DNA of 64,000 bases, taken from positions 496,001 through 560,000 of the forward strand of contig NZ_WEGI01000002.1 in NCBI RefSeq assembly GCF_009604425.1. Reading direction: 5' to 3'. Below, in pieces: positions 8,416 to 17,772 of the stretch. The DNA is from Nocardia aurantia (GTDB taxonomy: Bacteria > Actinomycetota > Actinomycetes > Mycobacteriales > Mycobacteriaceae). The notes under the pieces were generated by a model. The model was not told the DNA's origin. It saw only the letters and a list, made by a program, of their open reading frames with translations, and did no database searches. Each line of letters starts with the position of its first letter. Positions within the stretch are counted from its first letter, which is position 1. The position numbers were made by a program, and so were the translations under genes.

Positions 8416-9063
8416 TCAGTACCGATGCGCGCTGGTCACCGGCATCGAGTACAGCGGCGCGACATCGACCGGCTGGCCGTAGTCGGCGGCGTGCACGACA
8501 TTGCCGTCGCCGACATAGATCCCGGAGTGGCTGCCGCCGTAGAAGGTGATGACATCGCCGGGCTGCAGATCGTCCAGCGACACCGGCGCACCCGCGCTCT
8601 CCTGCTCGTAGCTGGTGCGCGGCACGTCGACCCCGGCCTGTTCGTAGGACCACTGCACCAGGCCGGAGCAGTCGAACGCGTCGGGTCCGGTGGCGCCGTA
8701 GCTGTACGGCGAGCCGATCTTGCTCAGCGCGGCGTCGGCGGCCCGCTGACCGGGCGTCTCGAACGCGGCGGGCGGCGGTGGCAACAGCAGCGGCGGCAGC
8801 GCGAACGGCAGCGGCGGCGGGGGCGGCAGCGCGGGTCCGGGGACGATGTCGGCGGGGCCGCCGGCGGCGGGATCGACGTTCACGCCGGGAATGTCGGCCG
8901 GGACCGGGATGCCGTCGGGCAGATCGACCTGTCCGATGCCGGCCACCGTGATCGTCTGCGCCCCAGCGGGAACCGCGGGCACGAGCAGCCCACTGAGGGT
9001 GGCGGCTCCGACGGCTCCGGCCGCAACGGCCCGGTGTAACCGGCCCTGTCGCTTGATCGCCAT
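8416..9063 (-). CDS. secreted short NlpC/P60 endopeptidase
   Basis: A 215-residue protein: signal peptide (about 8-35, ending AGA), a Pro-rich linker (74-100, including runs of five prolines), and an NlpC/P60 domain with DCSGLVQW (C132), H179 and H191. The domain is close to that of the neighbouring downstream hydrolase, suggesting tandem duplication followed by replacement of the coiled coil with a Pro-rich linker. The ATG at 9063 has GAGGAGA upstream. An unusually long upstream region (9064-9474) and a CRP-type site point to regulated expression. Confidence 0.92.
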   Translation of the reverse strand: MAIKRQGRLHRAVAAGAVGAATLSGLLVPAVPAGAQTITVAGIGQVDLPDGIPVPADIPGVNVDPAAGGPADIVPGPALPPPPPLPFALPPLLLPPPPAAFETPGQRAADAALSKIGSPYSYGATGPDAFDCSGLVQWSYEQAGVDVPRTSYEQESAGAPVSLDDLQPGDVITFYGGSHSGIYVGDGNVVHAADYGQPVDVAPLYSMPVTSAHRY

Positions 9064-9569
9064 GTTGCGTTCTCCTCATCTGCCCCACGGCACTGCGCCG
9101 GGTGACGCGTCGAACTCCGTGAGGTCTCGGAGAAATTACGAACGCATAACAGTGCGCTGTAAAGCTGCGGCGATGCGGAAGGCCGGAAATACATAAACGT
9201 TCCCTCTAAGCCTCGAGATGTATCTCACACCAATCACAAAAGCGTAACTTCCGAATACCGGCGGGCCGCCGGCACGGGTCGCCGGACCGCGGACACGCCC
9301 GGGGCGGGACCGGGCGGAAACCCCTCGGAGCCAGGTCGGCAACGCCCCGGCGACCTTGAAACAGACCGAATGGTTCTTGAAAAGAATCGATCAGCGGGCA
9401 GGCGCCGAACCGCCCGGCGACAGGGGGTGCGTCCGGGGGCGCCACACCCGGGACTGATCTCGAAAACGAATATATGTGAGCCTGGTCACAGTGAGGTGTA
9501 TTCGGGGGATCCGAACCTTGCACGTAGGGACCTTTCAGGTAGCGCGGGTACCCTTCGCGGCGCCCGGAT
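9064..9569. other. 506-bp divergent intergenic region
   Basis: The region between the NlpC/P60 gene (minus) and the exonuclease/GIY-YIG gene (plus) has no ORF that looks coding. It contains an AT-richer stretch at about 9130-9250, a GC-rich palindromic segment near 9257-9300, and the CRP/GlxR-type site at 9475-9490. If the minus transcript starts near that site, its leader would be about 400 nt. I looked for the c-di-AMP (ydaO) riboswitch, common before cell-wall hydrolase genes, and did not recognise its conserved GUCAGCUAACC block. Confidence 0.6.
9475..9490. promoter_or_regulatory. perfect CRP/GlxR-type binding site
   Basis: TGTGAGCCTGGTCACA matches the CRP-family consensus TGTGA-N6-TCACA exactly. 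It lies 80 bp before the GTG of the exonuclease gene and about 410 bp before the divergent NlpC/P60 gene. In mycobacteria and corynebacteria CRP/GlxR controls rpf-type and other envelope genes (family knowledge). Which of the two genes is controlled is not shown by sequence. Confidence 0.75.
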
Positions 9570-11606
9570 GTGTCGTCCCCCTCCCCTACGCTCCAGGCCG
9601 TGTCCCAGCCCGCTCGACGGCCGCGCCAGGCCCAGCTCGCCCTCGCGTTCCCCGACGAGCACCCCCGCGACGACCCGGACCTCCCGCTGTACGACACCAC
9701 CTTCGTCGTCGTCGACCTGGAGACCACCGGCGGCAGCGCGGACGGCGATGCCATCACCGAGATCGGCGCGGTCAAGGTGCGCGGCGGCGAGATCCTCGGC
9801 GAATTCGCCACCCTGGTCGACCCGGGCTGCCCGATCCCGCCCAAGGTGGTGCAACTCACCGGCATCACCACGGCGATGGTCCGCGACGCGCCGCACATCG
9901 AGGCCGTGCTACCCGGCTTCCTGGAGTTCGCCGCCGGCGCCGTACTGGTCGCCCACAACGCGCGCTTCGACACCCGCTTCCTGAAGGCCGCCGCGGAACG
10001 CTGCGGCACCCCGTGGCCGGGCGCGCCGGTGCTGTGCACGGTCCAGCTGGCCCGGCGCGTGCTCGACCGCGACGAGGCGCCGTCCGTCCGGCTGTCGGTG
10101 CTGGCGCAGGTGCTCGGCTCCCGGACCCGCCCCACCCACCGGGCGCTCGACGACGCCCGCGCCACCGTCGACGTGCTGCACGCGCTCATCGAGCGCGTCG
10201 GCAACCTCGGGGTCGGCACCCTCGCCGAACTGATCGACTATCTACCGGAGGTCACCCGTCGGCAGCGCGCCAAACGGCATCTCGCCGCCGAACTGCCCAC
10301 GACCCCCGGCGTGTATCTGTTCCGCGGTCCGGGCGACGAGGTCCTCTACATCGGCACCGCGGTGAATCTGCGCCGCCGGGTGCACTCGTACTTCACCGGT
10401 TCCGACACCCGCACCCGGATGCGCGAGATGGTCGCGCTCGCGACGTGTGTCGATCATGTCGAATGCGCGCACGGCCTCGAGGCGGGCGTCCGCGAGCTAC
10501 GCCTGCTCGTCGCGCACACCCCGCCCTACAACCGCCGCTCGAAATTCCCACGCCGCGCCTGGTGGCTCACCCTCACCGACGAGGCCTTCCCGCGTTTCAC
10601 CACGACTCGTACACCGACCCCGGATGCGCTGGGCCCCTTCAATTCCCGCGCCGACGCCGTGGAGGTGGCCGGCACGCTGGCCGACCGGTGCGGCGTGCGC
10701 ACCTGCACCACCCGGATCCCCCGCGACGGCCGCCACGGCCCCGACTGCCCGCCCGCCGCGGTCGGCGGATGTCCGGCCAGTGTCGGCGGAAAGCTCTCGG
10801 ATGCAACGGAATACGCGGCCGCCACGGATCTGGTCCGGGATCTGTTCGCCGGCCGCACCGACGCGCCACTGCACGCGATGCGCGACCGCATCGAAACCTG
10901 CGCCGCCACAGAACAATTCGAGACCGCGGCCCGGCTGCGCGACCGCACGGTCACCGTGATCCGCGCCCTGCGCCGCACCCAGCGGCTCGCCGCCCTGGCC
11001 CGCCTCGCCGAATTCGTCGCCGCCCGCCCCGACGGCGCGGGCGGCTGGGAATTCGCGATCGTCCGCTACGGCCGCCTCGCCGCCGCCGGCACCGCCCGCC
11101 GTGGCACCCCACCCATGCCCGTCGTGGCCGCCCTGACCGCCTCAGCAGAAGCTGTGCCGCCCCCGGACTCCGGCTGCCCGCCTCTCCGCGTTTCAGGCCA
11201 TACGAGTAGGAGCCTCGGTGGTCGGTCTCAGGTCTTGCGTGAGGAGCGCTCGGGTGGGAGTTTCCCGGGGAGTTACCCATGTGCTCTCGAGATCGGGCGG
11301 CGCGTTCCGGACTCCGGGGGTGAGTTGTTGGACGGTGTGCTGGACGGTCTCGGGGATGTGTGCCTGCGGTGTGGCAAGGACGACGACGTGCGGCGCGGGT
11401 GGTGCGGGCAGGACGGGGTCTACCCGCCGCTGCGCGGTGCCTCGCCCGAGGAGACGGGGTTGATCGTGCGCTGGCTGGAGCAGCCGGGGGTGCGGATCGT
11501 GCGGACCACCGAGGGGTACGCGGTGCCGCGGTTCGGCGCCGCAGCGTGGACGGAGTGGGTGGCGCTGGCCGAGGCCGCGACGCAGGCGGATTCCGTGCAC
11601 GAGTGA
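9570..11606 (+). CDS. DEDDh exonuclease fused to GIY-YIG (UvrC N-terminal-like) nuclease domain
   Basis: A 678-residue protein. Residues 42-210 are a DnaQ-like 3'-5' exonuclease: DLETTG (D49, E51), HNARFD (D134) and HRALDDA (H190, D195). Residues 240-330 are a GIY-YIG domain (GVYLF 247-251, YIG 260-262). A UvrB/C-type helical hairpin follows near 445-490 ([24 protein letters not shown]). The C-terminus has CLRC...GWC cysteines. Homologues such as Rv2191 (recalled) have this architecture and are thought to act in DNA repair. The GTG at 9570 is the longest start; a GTG 30 bp downstream is possible. Residues 532-579 look like an inserted stretch flanked by direct repeats. Confidence 0.9.
   Translation: MSSPSPTLQAVSQPARRPRQAQLALAFPDEHPRDDPDLPLYDTTFVVVDLETTGGSADGDAITEIGAVKVRGGEILGEFATLVDPGCPIPPKVVQLTGITTAMVRDAPHIEAVLPGFLEFAAGAVLVAHNARFDTRFLKAAAERCGTPWPGAPVLCTVQLARRVLDRDEAPSVRLSVLAQVLGSRTRPTHRALDDARATVDVLHALIERVGNLGVGTLAELIDYLPEVTRRQRAKRHLAAELPTTPGVYLFRGPGDEVLYIGTAVNLRRRVHSYFTGSDTRTRMREMVALATCVDHVECAHGLEAGVRELRLLVAHTPPYNRRSKFPRRAWWLTLTDEAFPRFTTTRTPTPDALGPFNSRADAVEVAGTLADRCGVRTCTTRIPRDGRHGPDCPPAAVGGCPASVGGKLSDATEYAAATDLVRDLFAGRTDAPLHAMRDRIETCAATEQFETAARLRDRTVTVIRALRRTQRLAALARLAEFVAARPDGAGGWEFAIVRYGRLAAAGTARRGTPPMPVVAALTASAEAVPPPDSGCPPLRVSGHTSRSLGGRSQVLREERSGGSFPGSYPCALEIGRRVPDSGGELLDGVLDGLGDVCLRCGKDDDVRRGWCGQDGVYPPLRGASPEETGLIVRWLEQPGVRIVRTTEGYAVPRFGAAAWTEWVALAEAATQADSVHE
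11163..11317 (+). repeat. 11-bp direct repeats bounding a 144-bp in-frame insertion
   Basis: CCGGACTCCGG occurs at 11163-11173 and again at 11307-11317 in the same reading frame (peptide PDSG each time). The 144 bp from one copy to the next equal 48 codons with codon use unlike the rest of the gene (AGT, AGG, TTG, TGT, CAT), in a protein region with no recognisable fold. This suggests a small insertion or duplication that kept the frame. Confidence 0.65.
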
Positions 11607-11879
11607 TCGGACGCTGTGCGTCTCCGGCGGTGCCGTAGCGATGCGGACCGTCGACCGGCGGGCGGGCTCACCATTCACGTCGTCCGGACCGCATCGGGTC
11701 CCGAGGTGACCGGGCGTGCGGCGACAGATCAAGGTTCGAGCGTGATCGAGCTGCACGATGACGGTCGGCAGGGCATGTGCGTCCGCATTGTTCCCGGCGG
11801 GCCGCACCTGACGCACCGGGCGAGCTCATCGGCTCGGTCGTGGCAGGGCGGCGAGCTGGGGCGATCTAGACTCGGTCGC

Positions 11880-12155
11880 ATGATTACCGCGATCGTGATG
11901 ATCCACGCCGAGGCTGCCCGCATCCCCGAGACCGCGCAGGCGCTGGCCGATCTCGAGGGGGTTGCCGAGGTGTACTCGTGCGCGGGGGACGTCGATCTGA
12001 TCGCGGTCGTGCGGGTGCGCGATCACGAGCAGATCGCCGAGGTGGTCACCCAGCGGATCAACAAGACGGCCGGGGTGCTGCGGACCGATACCCACATCGC
12101 GTTCAAGTCGTACGCGCGCGCGGACGTCGAGGCCGGATTCTCCATCGGAGAGTGA
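11880..12155 (+). CDS. stand-alone Lrp/AsnC ligand-binding (RAM) domain protein
   Basis: A 91-residue protein consisting only of the AsnC/Lrp C-terminal alpha-beta sandwich: MITAIVMIHAE, LEGVAEVYSCAGDVDLIAVV, and TDTHIAFKSY. There is no helix-turn-helix. Such single-domain RAM proteins oligomerise and bind amino acids; some modulate full-length Lrp regulators (family knowledge). The ATG at 11880 is used because the fold begins there; the open frame upstream lacks coding features. It is convergent with the next gene, 6 bp away. The effector is unknown. Confidence 0.85.
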   Translation: MITAIVMIHAEAARIPETAQALADLEGVAEVYSCAGDVDLIAVVRVRDHEQIAEVVTQRINKTAGVLRTDTHIAFKSYARADVEAGFSIGE

Positions 12156-12161
12156 ACGAGG

Positions 12162-12476
12162 CTAGCCGAACAGGACCGAGGCGCCGATCGGGGCCGCCTT
12201 GCGACCGGCCTCGATCGTCTTCGTGACGCCGCCCGTGCAACCGGGCAGGAGATAGACCCGGGCGGGTGCGGCGCCGCGGTTGTCCACGCGCAGCCGAATC
12301 GGGAAGCCGCGCACGGTGACACAGCCCCGGGCGCCGGAATACGTACGCTCGTTGATCAATACGCCGCTCGGGCTCGCCTGGGCGACACCGGGGACCGCGA
12401 AAGTCATCACGACTGCGGCGAATACACCGAGCGCCAGCGCGGCGCCGGTCTTCGGCCCGGCGCCCGCCGCGGGCAT
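12162..12476 (-). CDS. small secreted protein of unknown function
   Basis: A 104-residue protein with a clear signal peptide (hydrophobic core about 11-30, cleavage after VAQA). The mature part of about 70 residues is a beta-rich domain with two cysteines (RGCVTV and LPGCTG) that could form a disulfide. The ATG at 12476 is preceded by GGGGTG at about ten bases; an in-frame GTG 21 bp upstream is an alternative. I do not recognise a family. The export signal and cysteine pair suggest an extracytoplasmic role. Confidence 0.65.
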   Translation of the reverse strand: MPAAGAGPKTGAALALGVFAAVVMTFAVPGVAQASPSGVLINERTYSGARGCVTVRGFPIRLRVDNRGAAPARVYLLPGCTGGVTKTIEAGRKAAPIGASVLFG

Positions 12477-12640
12477 CGGGATGCGGTCACCCCGCACATC
12501 TCGGGCAATCGGCCTGTTCACGCGACAGACTTTAATCCCAGTCACCCGCCGGCCGGGAGAATTACGCCCGGTGTGCACGGAATTCGGCTCGAATGTGCGG
12601 GCTTCGTCTGCGGCACAGCGAAACACGACATATCGAAACG

Positions 12641-12680
12641 CACCGGGGCCTCGAACCGAATTCGATTCGAGGCCCCGGTG
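12641..12680 (-). terminator. hairpin after qcrB
   Basis: Arms CACCGGGGCCTCGAA (12641-12655) and TTCGAGGCCCCGGTG (12666-12680) pair perfectly over 15 bp around a 10-nt loop, 18 bp after the qcrB stop. No strong U-tract follows, which is usual for actinobacterial terminators. Confidence 0.8.
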
Positions 12681-12698
12681 TTCCGGACGAGTGTTTCG

Positions 12699-14330
12699 TC
12701 AGTGGTGGTCGTGATCCGCACTGCCGCCGGTGATCTGCGCCTGGTAGTCGGCCAGGATCGCCAGTTGCTTGTGCTCCTGCTCGTGTTCCACCTCGACCAG
12801 CGTCTGCTGCTGGTCGAGCGGATCCGCGCGGAGGAAGGACCCGATGCCGGGCTTGCCGGCCGCGCCGAGCTTGTTCATCTTCTTGGGCACCGGGGCGCCC
12901 TGGTACTCCAGCGGGATCGGGTGACCGTGGTGGTCGACCGGGCCCAGCGGCTGATGCACCTCGATGTACTCGCCGTGCGGCAGGCGCTTGATCACGCCGG
13001 TCTCGATGCCGTGCTCCAGCACCGCGCGGTCGCTGCGCTGCAGGCCCAGGCACATCCGGTAGGCGGCGAGGTACGCCAGCGGCGGGGCCACCAGCAGGCC
13101 GATCCGGAAGATCCAGGTCGTCGCGTTCAGCGAGATGTCGAACTTCATCGCCAGGATGTCGTTGACACAGGCCAGCGTCAGCACCAGATAGAACGCGATG
13201 GCCATCGCGCCGATCGCGGTCCGCACCGGCACATCGCGCGGCCGCTGCAGGATGTTGTGGTGGACGTCGTCGCCGGTCAGTCGCTTCTCGATGAACGGGT
13301 AGGCGATCAGGACCGTGAACACCAGACCCATGATCAGCGCCACCCAGAACGCCGCCGGCACGGTGTACCGGCCCAGGTAGAGCTCCCAGGGCGGCATCAG
13401 GCGGGCCATGCCGTCGGTCCACATCATGTAGAAGTCGGGCTGCGAACCCGCCGACACCTGGGACGGGTTGTACGGGCCCAGGTTCCAGATCGGGTTGATC
13501 TGCAGCACGCCACCCATGATCGCGACGATGCCCAGGGTGAACATGAAGAACGAGCCCTGGTCGGCGGCGAACACCGGGATGATGCGGGCGCCGACCACGT
13601 TCTTCTCGGTGCGGCCCGGGCCGGGGAACTGGGTGTGCTTCTGGTACCAGACCAGCGCCACGTGCGCGCCGATCAGGGCCAGGATGATGCCCGGGAACAG
13701 CAGCACGTGCGCCACGTACAGACGCGGGATGATGATCGTGCCCGGGAAGTCACCGCCGAAGATCAGCCAGTGCATCCAGGTGCCGACCAGCGGGATGCCC
13801 ATCGTGATACCGCCGAACGCGGCACGCAGGCCGGTACCGGACAGCAGGTCGTCCGGCAGCGAGTAGCCGAAGAAGCCCTCGAACATCGCCAGGACCAGCA
13901 GCAGCGAACCGATCACCCAGTTCGCCTCGCGCGGCTTGCGGAACGCGCCGGTGAAGAAGATGCGGAACAGGTGGATGATGATCGAGCACGCGAACAACAG
14001 CGCCGCCCAGTGGTGCACCTGGCGGACGAACAGGCCGCCGCGCACCTCGAAGCTGATGTTCAGCGCGGTCTCGTACGCCCGCGACATGGTGACGCCGCGC
14101 AGCGGCTGGTACGAGCCGTTGTAGACGACATCCGTCATCGACGGATCGAAGAACAGAGTCAGGTAGACACCCGACAACAGCAGGATGATGAACGCGTAGA
14201 GCGCGATCTCGCCGAGCAGGAACGACCAGTGGGTCGGGAAGACCTTGTTGATCGACCGCTTGACGAAAGCCGCTGCCCGATAGCGCTCGTCCATTTCGTT
14301 GGCCTGTGCGGCCGCTTTACTCGGGCTCAT
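12699..14330 (-). CDS. qcrB: cytochrome bc1 complex cytochrome b subunit
   Basis: A 543-residue membrane protein, the quinol-oxidising cytochrome b of the bcc complex, which in actinobacteria forms a supercomplex with cytochrome aa3. Haem-ligand histidines lie in [11 protein letters not shown] (H106/H107) with H120, and in AHVLLF (H208) with H223; PDFYMMW and MPPWELY form the quinol-site region. Eight or more hydrophobic segments are visible, and a charged cytoplasmic tail of about 120 residues is typical of actinobacterial QcrB. The start overlaps the qcrA stop as ATGA. A hairpin follows. Confidence 0.97.
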   Translation of the reverse strand: MSPSKAAAQANEMDERYRAAAFVKRSINKVFPTHWSFLLGEIALYAFIILLLSGVYLTLFFDPSMTDVVYNGSYQPLRGVTMSRAYETALNISFEVRGGLFVRQVHHWAALLFACSIIIHLFRIFFTGAFRKPREANWVIGSLLLVLAMFEGFFGYSLPDDLLSGTGLRAAFGGITMGIPLVGTWMHWLIFGGDFPGTIIIPRLYVAHVLLFPGIILALIGAHVALVWYQKHTQFPGPGRTEKNVVGARIIPVFAADQGSFFMFTLGIVAIMGGVLQINPIWNLGPYNPSQVSAGSQPDFYMMWTDGMARLMPPWELYLGRYTVPAAFWVALIMGLVFTVLIAYPFIEKRLTGDDVHHNILQRPRDVPVRTAIGAMAIAFYLVLTLACVNDILAMKFDISLNATTWIFRIGLLVAPPLAYLAAYRMCLGLQRSDRAVLEHGIETGVIKRLPHGEYIEVHQPLGPVDHHGHPIPLEYQGAPVPKKMNKLGAAGKPGIGSFLRADPLDQQQTLVEVEHEQEHKQLAILADYQAQITGGSADHDHH

Positions 14331-15487
14331 GAACGACGCTCCCAGTAGGCCGGGCCGAGGGGCTCGATGAAGTCGCCGGCGGCGACCACGTAGCCCTCGG
14401 TGTTGACGGTGATCGGCAGCTGCGGCAGGGCGCGGGCGGCGGGACCGAAGATCGGCTTACCCCACTCCAGCGCCGAGAACTGCGACTGGTGGCACGGGCA
14501 CAGGATGCGGTTGGTCTGCTGCTCGAACAGCGAGGTCGGGCAGCCCAGGTGGGTGCAGATCTTCGAGAAGGCGAAGTAGTCGCCGTAGTTGAAGCTCTCC
14601 TGGCCCTTGCGCTTGATCGCCTTCTGGGCATCCTCGGTGCGGAAGCGGATCAGCATGACCGCGTTGCGGATGCCGCGCAGCGACTGGAGGGTCTCCTCCT
14701 CGTTGCCACGCCATTCTTCCTTCCACGGGAAGACCGTCTCCATCGCGCCGGCGTCCAGGTCTTCGGCCTTGACCAGCACGATGTCGTCGGGACGGCCGGT
14801 GTCCTTGCGCAGGAACACGGTCTGGCCCGGGTAGTCCGGGGTCCAGCCCGACACCCACAGCGGCGACTTCTCGCGCTGCGCCCACGGGTTCTTGATCAGG
14901 CCGCCGACGAACACCAGCAGCGCGCCGACACCGAGCACGCCGATGCCGAGGCCCGCGGTGCGGGTGATCATCTTGCGGCGGGCCAGCGTGGAGGTCTCCA
15001 GGGAGTCCTGCAGCTGGGCGACCAGGGTACGGCGCTCGACCGCGTCCGACGGCCCGTCGTGACGGTCCTGGATCGAGATCTCGGCCGGGATGAACTTCTT
15101 GCGGATGAGCACCATCGCGACGCCGATGGCCAGCACCGACAGGCCCAGCAGCAGGCCGTACAGCGGCGTGGTCAGCGAGTAGATGCCCGCGCCCGACTCG
15201 TCGCGGGACTTGTAGCGCCACGGCCAGAAGAGGAAGACGCCGATCAGACCGGCGCCCGACAGGGCCGACACCAGGAACCAGAACGCCACCTGACGCTCGG
15301 CGCGCTTCTCGGCGCGCGTGCCCGGGACGGGCCACCGCGGTTCGCGATAGACGACCTCGACGCCGTCGCGCTTGGTGCCGAGGGCGACCAGTTCCTCCTG
15401 CGACATCGCGTCGAGCTGGTCCTCGGTGGGGTTCAGGTCGTCGTGCCCGCTGGGCATGTCGCTGCGCTCCTGTTCTGTAGAACTCAT
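14327..15487 (-). CDS. qcrA: cytochrome bc1 complex Rieske iron-sulfur subunit
   Basis: A 386-residue Rieske protein with three membrane segments (about 68-90, 107-128 and 178-198), the actinobacterial form. The [2Fe-2S] ligands are in CTHLGC (C311, H313) and CPCH (C330, H333), with the disulfide pair C316/C332. It passes electrons from quinol at QcrB to the dihaem QcrC. The ATG at 15487 overlaps the qcrC TGA (ATGA), which decides it over the GTG 18 bp upstream. It is the third gene of ctaE-qcrC-qcrA-qcrB. Confidence 0.97.
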   Translation of the reverse strand: MSSTEQERSDMPSGHDDLNPTEDQLDAMSQEELVALGTKRDGVEVVYREPRWPVPGTRAEKRAERQVAFWFLVSALSGAGLIGVFLFWPWRYKSRDESGAGIYSLTTPLYGLLLGLSVLAIGVAMVLIRKKFIPAEISIQDRHDGPSDAVERRTLVAQLQDSLETSTLARRKMITRTAGLGIGVLGVGALLVFVGGLIKNPWAQREKSPLWVSGWTPDYPGQTVFLRKDTGRPDDIVLVKAEDLDAGAMETVFPWKEEWRGNEEETLQSLRGIRNAVMLIRFRTEDAQKAIKRKGQESFNYGDYFAFSKICTHLGCPTSLFEQQTNRILCPCHQSQFSALEWGKPIFGPAARALPQLPITVNTEGYVVAAGDFIEPLGPAYWERRS

Positions 15488-16362
15488 GATCGGGACCCGA
15501 TCCACATCGCAGACCCGACCAGAGCCACGATGCCGATGATCCAGATGGCCAGGCCCTCGGTGGCCGGGCCGAGTCCGCCCAGACCGTAGCCGCCCTCGGG
15601 GTGCGAATCCATCCGGTTCTTCAGGTACGCGACGATGTCGCGCTTCTCCTCCGGCGTCAGCTGGCGGTCGGAGAACTTGGGCATGTTCTGCGGGCCGGTG
15701 AGCATCGCGGCGTAGATCTGCTGCGCGCTGGCCGGCTCGAGCGGCGGCGCGAACTTGCCGGAGGACAGCGCGCCGCCCTTACCGGTGAAGTTGTGGCAGG
15801 ACGCGCAGTTCATCCGGAACAGCTCGCCGCCCTGGCCCAGGTCGGCGCCCTTCAGCAGGGAGTCCTGCGCGACCGAGCCGTCCGGGTCGCGCACCAGCGA
15901 GGGTCCGCCGCCGTTGGAGGCGACGAAGGCGCTCAGCGCGTCGGTCTGGTGCTCGTCGAACTTCGGGGGCTTGCGGACGATCTGCGAGCTGTTCGCCGCG
16001 GCCGGCATGCGGCCGGTGGACACCTGGAAGTAGACGGCCGCCTCGCCGACGCCGATCAGGCTCGGACCCCGGTCCTGCACACCCTGCAGGTTGGCGCCGT
16101 GGCAGGTGACACACGAGGTGTCGTACAGCTGCTTGCCCTCGCGGATCAGTGCGGCCTGATCCTGGTCGGCGGTGGCGACCTGTGCGTGCGGGGTCAGCGC
16201 CGACGCCGCGAAACCGGCTCCGACCAGGCCCATCAGAAGAACCAGGCTGCCCGCCAGCTTGCGGCGCAGCCGGCGCTGCTTACGGGTCTTGGTGGCCTGA
16301 TCGCTCGAAACGCCGTCGACCCCGCTGATGGGGTCCGGCGCTGACGGGGGAGATGAACTCAT
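15484..16362 (-). CDS. qcrC: cytochrome bc1 complex dihaem cytochrome c subunit
   Basis: A 292-residue dihaem cytochrome c. It has an N-terminal membrane segment (about 37-57), two haem-binding motifs CVTCH (84-88) and CASCH (186-190), and a C-terminal anchor (about 267-288). The two haems replace a soluble cytochrome c by wiring the bcc complex directly to the oxidase in actinobacteria (established). The ATG at 16362 has AAAGGGA upstream, so the GTG further up is not needed. The stop overlaps qcrA. Confidence 0.97.
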   Translation of the reverse strand: MSSSPPSAPDPISGVDGVSSDQATKTRKQRRLRRKLAGSLVLLMGLVGAGFAASALTPHAQVATADQDQAALIREGKQLYDTSCVTCHGANLQGVQDRGPSLIGVGEAAVYFQVSTGRMPAAANSSQIVRKPPKFDEHQTDALSAFVASNGGGPSLVRDPDGSVAQDSLLKGADLGQGGELFRMNCASCHNFTGKGGALSSGKFAPPLEPASAQQIYAAMLTGPQNMPKFSDRQLTPEEKRDIVAYLKNRMDSHPEGGYGLGGLGPATEGLAIWIIGIVALVGSAMWIGSRS

Positions 16363-16421
16363 CTGTGTCCCTTTGGAGTAGACGGAACCGACGTGTGCAA
16401 AGGCTGGTGTGCTGGTCCGGG

Positions 16422-17033
16422 TCAGCGGACGAAGTAGATCGTGGCGAACAACCCGATCCACACGATGTCGACGAAGTGCCAGTAGTACGAGACGACGATC
16501 GCGGCCGTGGCCTGTGCCGGGGTGAACTTGCTGACCTTGGTGCGGACCAGCAGGAAGATGAACGCGATGAGACCGCCGATGACGTGCAGACCGTGGAAAC
16601 CGGTGGTGATGAAGAACACCGAGCCGTAGACGCTGCTCGAGATCGTGGTGCCCTCCGAGTACAGCGCGTGGTACTCGGTGCCCTGACCGCAGACGAAGAA
16701 CAGGCCCATGAAGAACGTGACCACGTACCAGCGGCGCAGCCCGAACACGTCACCGCGCTCGGCGGAGAACACGCCCATCTGGCAGGTGAAGGACGAGGCG
16801 ACCAGCACGGCCGTGACCGGCACGGCGAGCTTCAGGTTCAGCTCGGTCGGTTCCGGCGGCCAGTTACCGTGGGCCTGCGCGCGCGCGACGAAATACATGG
16901 CGAAGAGGCCGGCGAAGAACATCAGCTCGCTCGACAGCCAGATGATGGTTCCGACGCTGACCATGTTGGGCCGGTTCAGCGAATGCACGCGCTGGGTTAT
17001 GGCCGATCCTGGGGTCCCTACTGCGGTCGTCAC
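16422..17033 (-). CDS. ctaE: cytochrome c oxidase subunit III
   Basis: A 203-residue protein with five membrane helices and the subunit III pattern: [17 protein letters not shown], a central EYHALYSEG segment, [10 protein letters not shown] and [14 protein letters not shown]. It stabilises the aa3 oxidase core. The GTG at 17033 gives the family length; earlier in-frame starts would add residues without any homology signature. First gene of ctaE-qcrCAB, 59 bp before qcrC. A 13-bp palindrome lies 18 bp upstream of the start. Confidence 0.96.
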   Translation of the reverse strand: MTTAVGTPGSAITQRVHSLNRPNMVSVGTIIWLSSELMFFAGLFAMYFVARAQAHGNWPPEPTELNLKLAVPVTAVLVASSFTCQMGVFSAERGDVFGLRRWYVVTFFMGLFFVCGQGTEYHALYSEGTTISSSVYGSVFFITTGFHGLHVIGGLIAFIFLLVRTKVSKFTPAQATAAIVVSYYWHFVDIVWIGLFATIYFVR

Positions 17034-17050
17034 GCCGGTAAGTATGACTC

Positions 17051-17063
17051 GTCGTAGTACGAC
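17051..17063. promoter_or_regulatory. 13-bp palindrome before ctaE
   Basis: GTCGTAGTACGAC is a perfect palindrome about a central base (GTCGTA-G-TACGAC), centred about 24 bp upstream of the ctaE GTG. It may be an operator, or reflect a short 5' leader. No known regulator was matched. Confidence 0.4.
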
Positions 17064-17286
17064 AGGACTAGCCGGGTGGGAATCTCGCACCCCTGTGTCG
17101 GAAACCGCAGCGGCCCAGCGGCACTGGAAATGCCCCGGCGTGTCCCGTTCGTGGCCGTTTTCGCCCTGGTAGACGCCCTTTCGACCGGCTTCCCGGAGCT
17201 GCGGATGTGCGGCGCCACACACGCGCGTCTCGCGTCCGCGCGCGCCCGCCGCCGGCGCGCGTGCGGGCGGCGGCGATGATGGCCGC

Positions 17287-17685
17287 ATGGGTGTACGGAC
17301 ATGGTGGCAACGGCGACGGGAACCGGCGGTAGCGCTGGACACCCGCTCCGACCTGGTCGTGGTCGCCGCGAGCTTCGACGACGCGGAAGCCTGCTCGGCG
17401 GCCCTGGACCGGGCCACGACCTGGAATCCGGGCACACCGGCGCTGCTGCGCCACCACCTGCGGATCCCGGCCGACCGGACCGAGGAGGTCGTGCGCATCG
17501 CCGCCCAGGACGGCTACACCCCCGCGACCGGCGACGACGGCCTCCTGCTGCTGCAACGCGAACAACTCCTCGACGCCCTGCACTGCTCCCAGGAACGGTC
17601 CCGGATGGCCGGGCTCGCCCAGCGCCACGACGGCACCGCCCTCGGCTGGGAGGCGCTGCAACCGGGTCCGCCCGCCGGGCGATAA
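17287..17685 (+). CDS. conserved hypothetical protein
   Basis: A 132-residue soluble protein. It has one alpha/beta unit near 23-45 ([22 protein letters not shown]), a segment [21 protein letters not shown] and [18 protein letters not shown]. The pattern (strand, helix, basic helix) suggests a small ferredoxin-like fold, but I cannot place it in a family. It is divergent from ctaE and 88 bp before trpD on the same strand. Confidence 0.75.
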   Translation: MGVRTWWQRRREPAVALDTRSDLVVVAASFDDAEACSAALDRATTWNPGTPALLRHHLRIPADRTEEVVRIAAQDGYTPATGDDGLLLLQREQLLDALHCSQERSRMAGLAQRHDGTALGWEALQPGPPAGR

Positions 17686-17772
17686 TTCGTTGCCCGCGCC
17701 CACTAGGCTGCAAGGGCACTGGTTCCCGGCGTGCGCCGGCGGCCGACAGATGTCGCGACAGGAGTATTGGCG

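Noticed and set aside
9222..9240. Second CRP site (TGTGATTGGTGTGAG on the minus strand)
   Set aside because: The second half is a direct, not inverted, copy of the half-site, so it does not fit TGTGA-N6-TCACA.
9064..9474. c-di-AMP (ydaO) riboswitch before the NlpC/P60 gene
   Set aside because: The expected conserved GUCAGCUAACC block and flanking GGGGUGAAUC-type pieces were not found.
12573..14348. Long open frame (591 codons) on the plus strand opposite qcrB
   Set aside because: It is the high-GC antisense shadow of qcrB; the product is His/Arg/Gln-rich with no fold, and qcrB is certain on the other strand.
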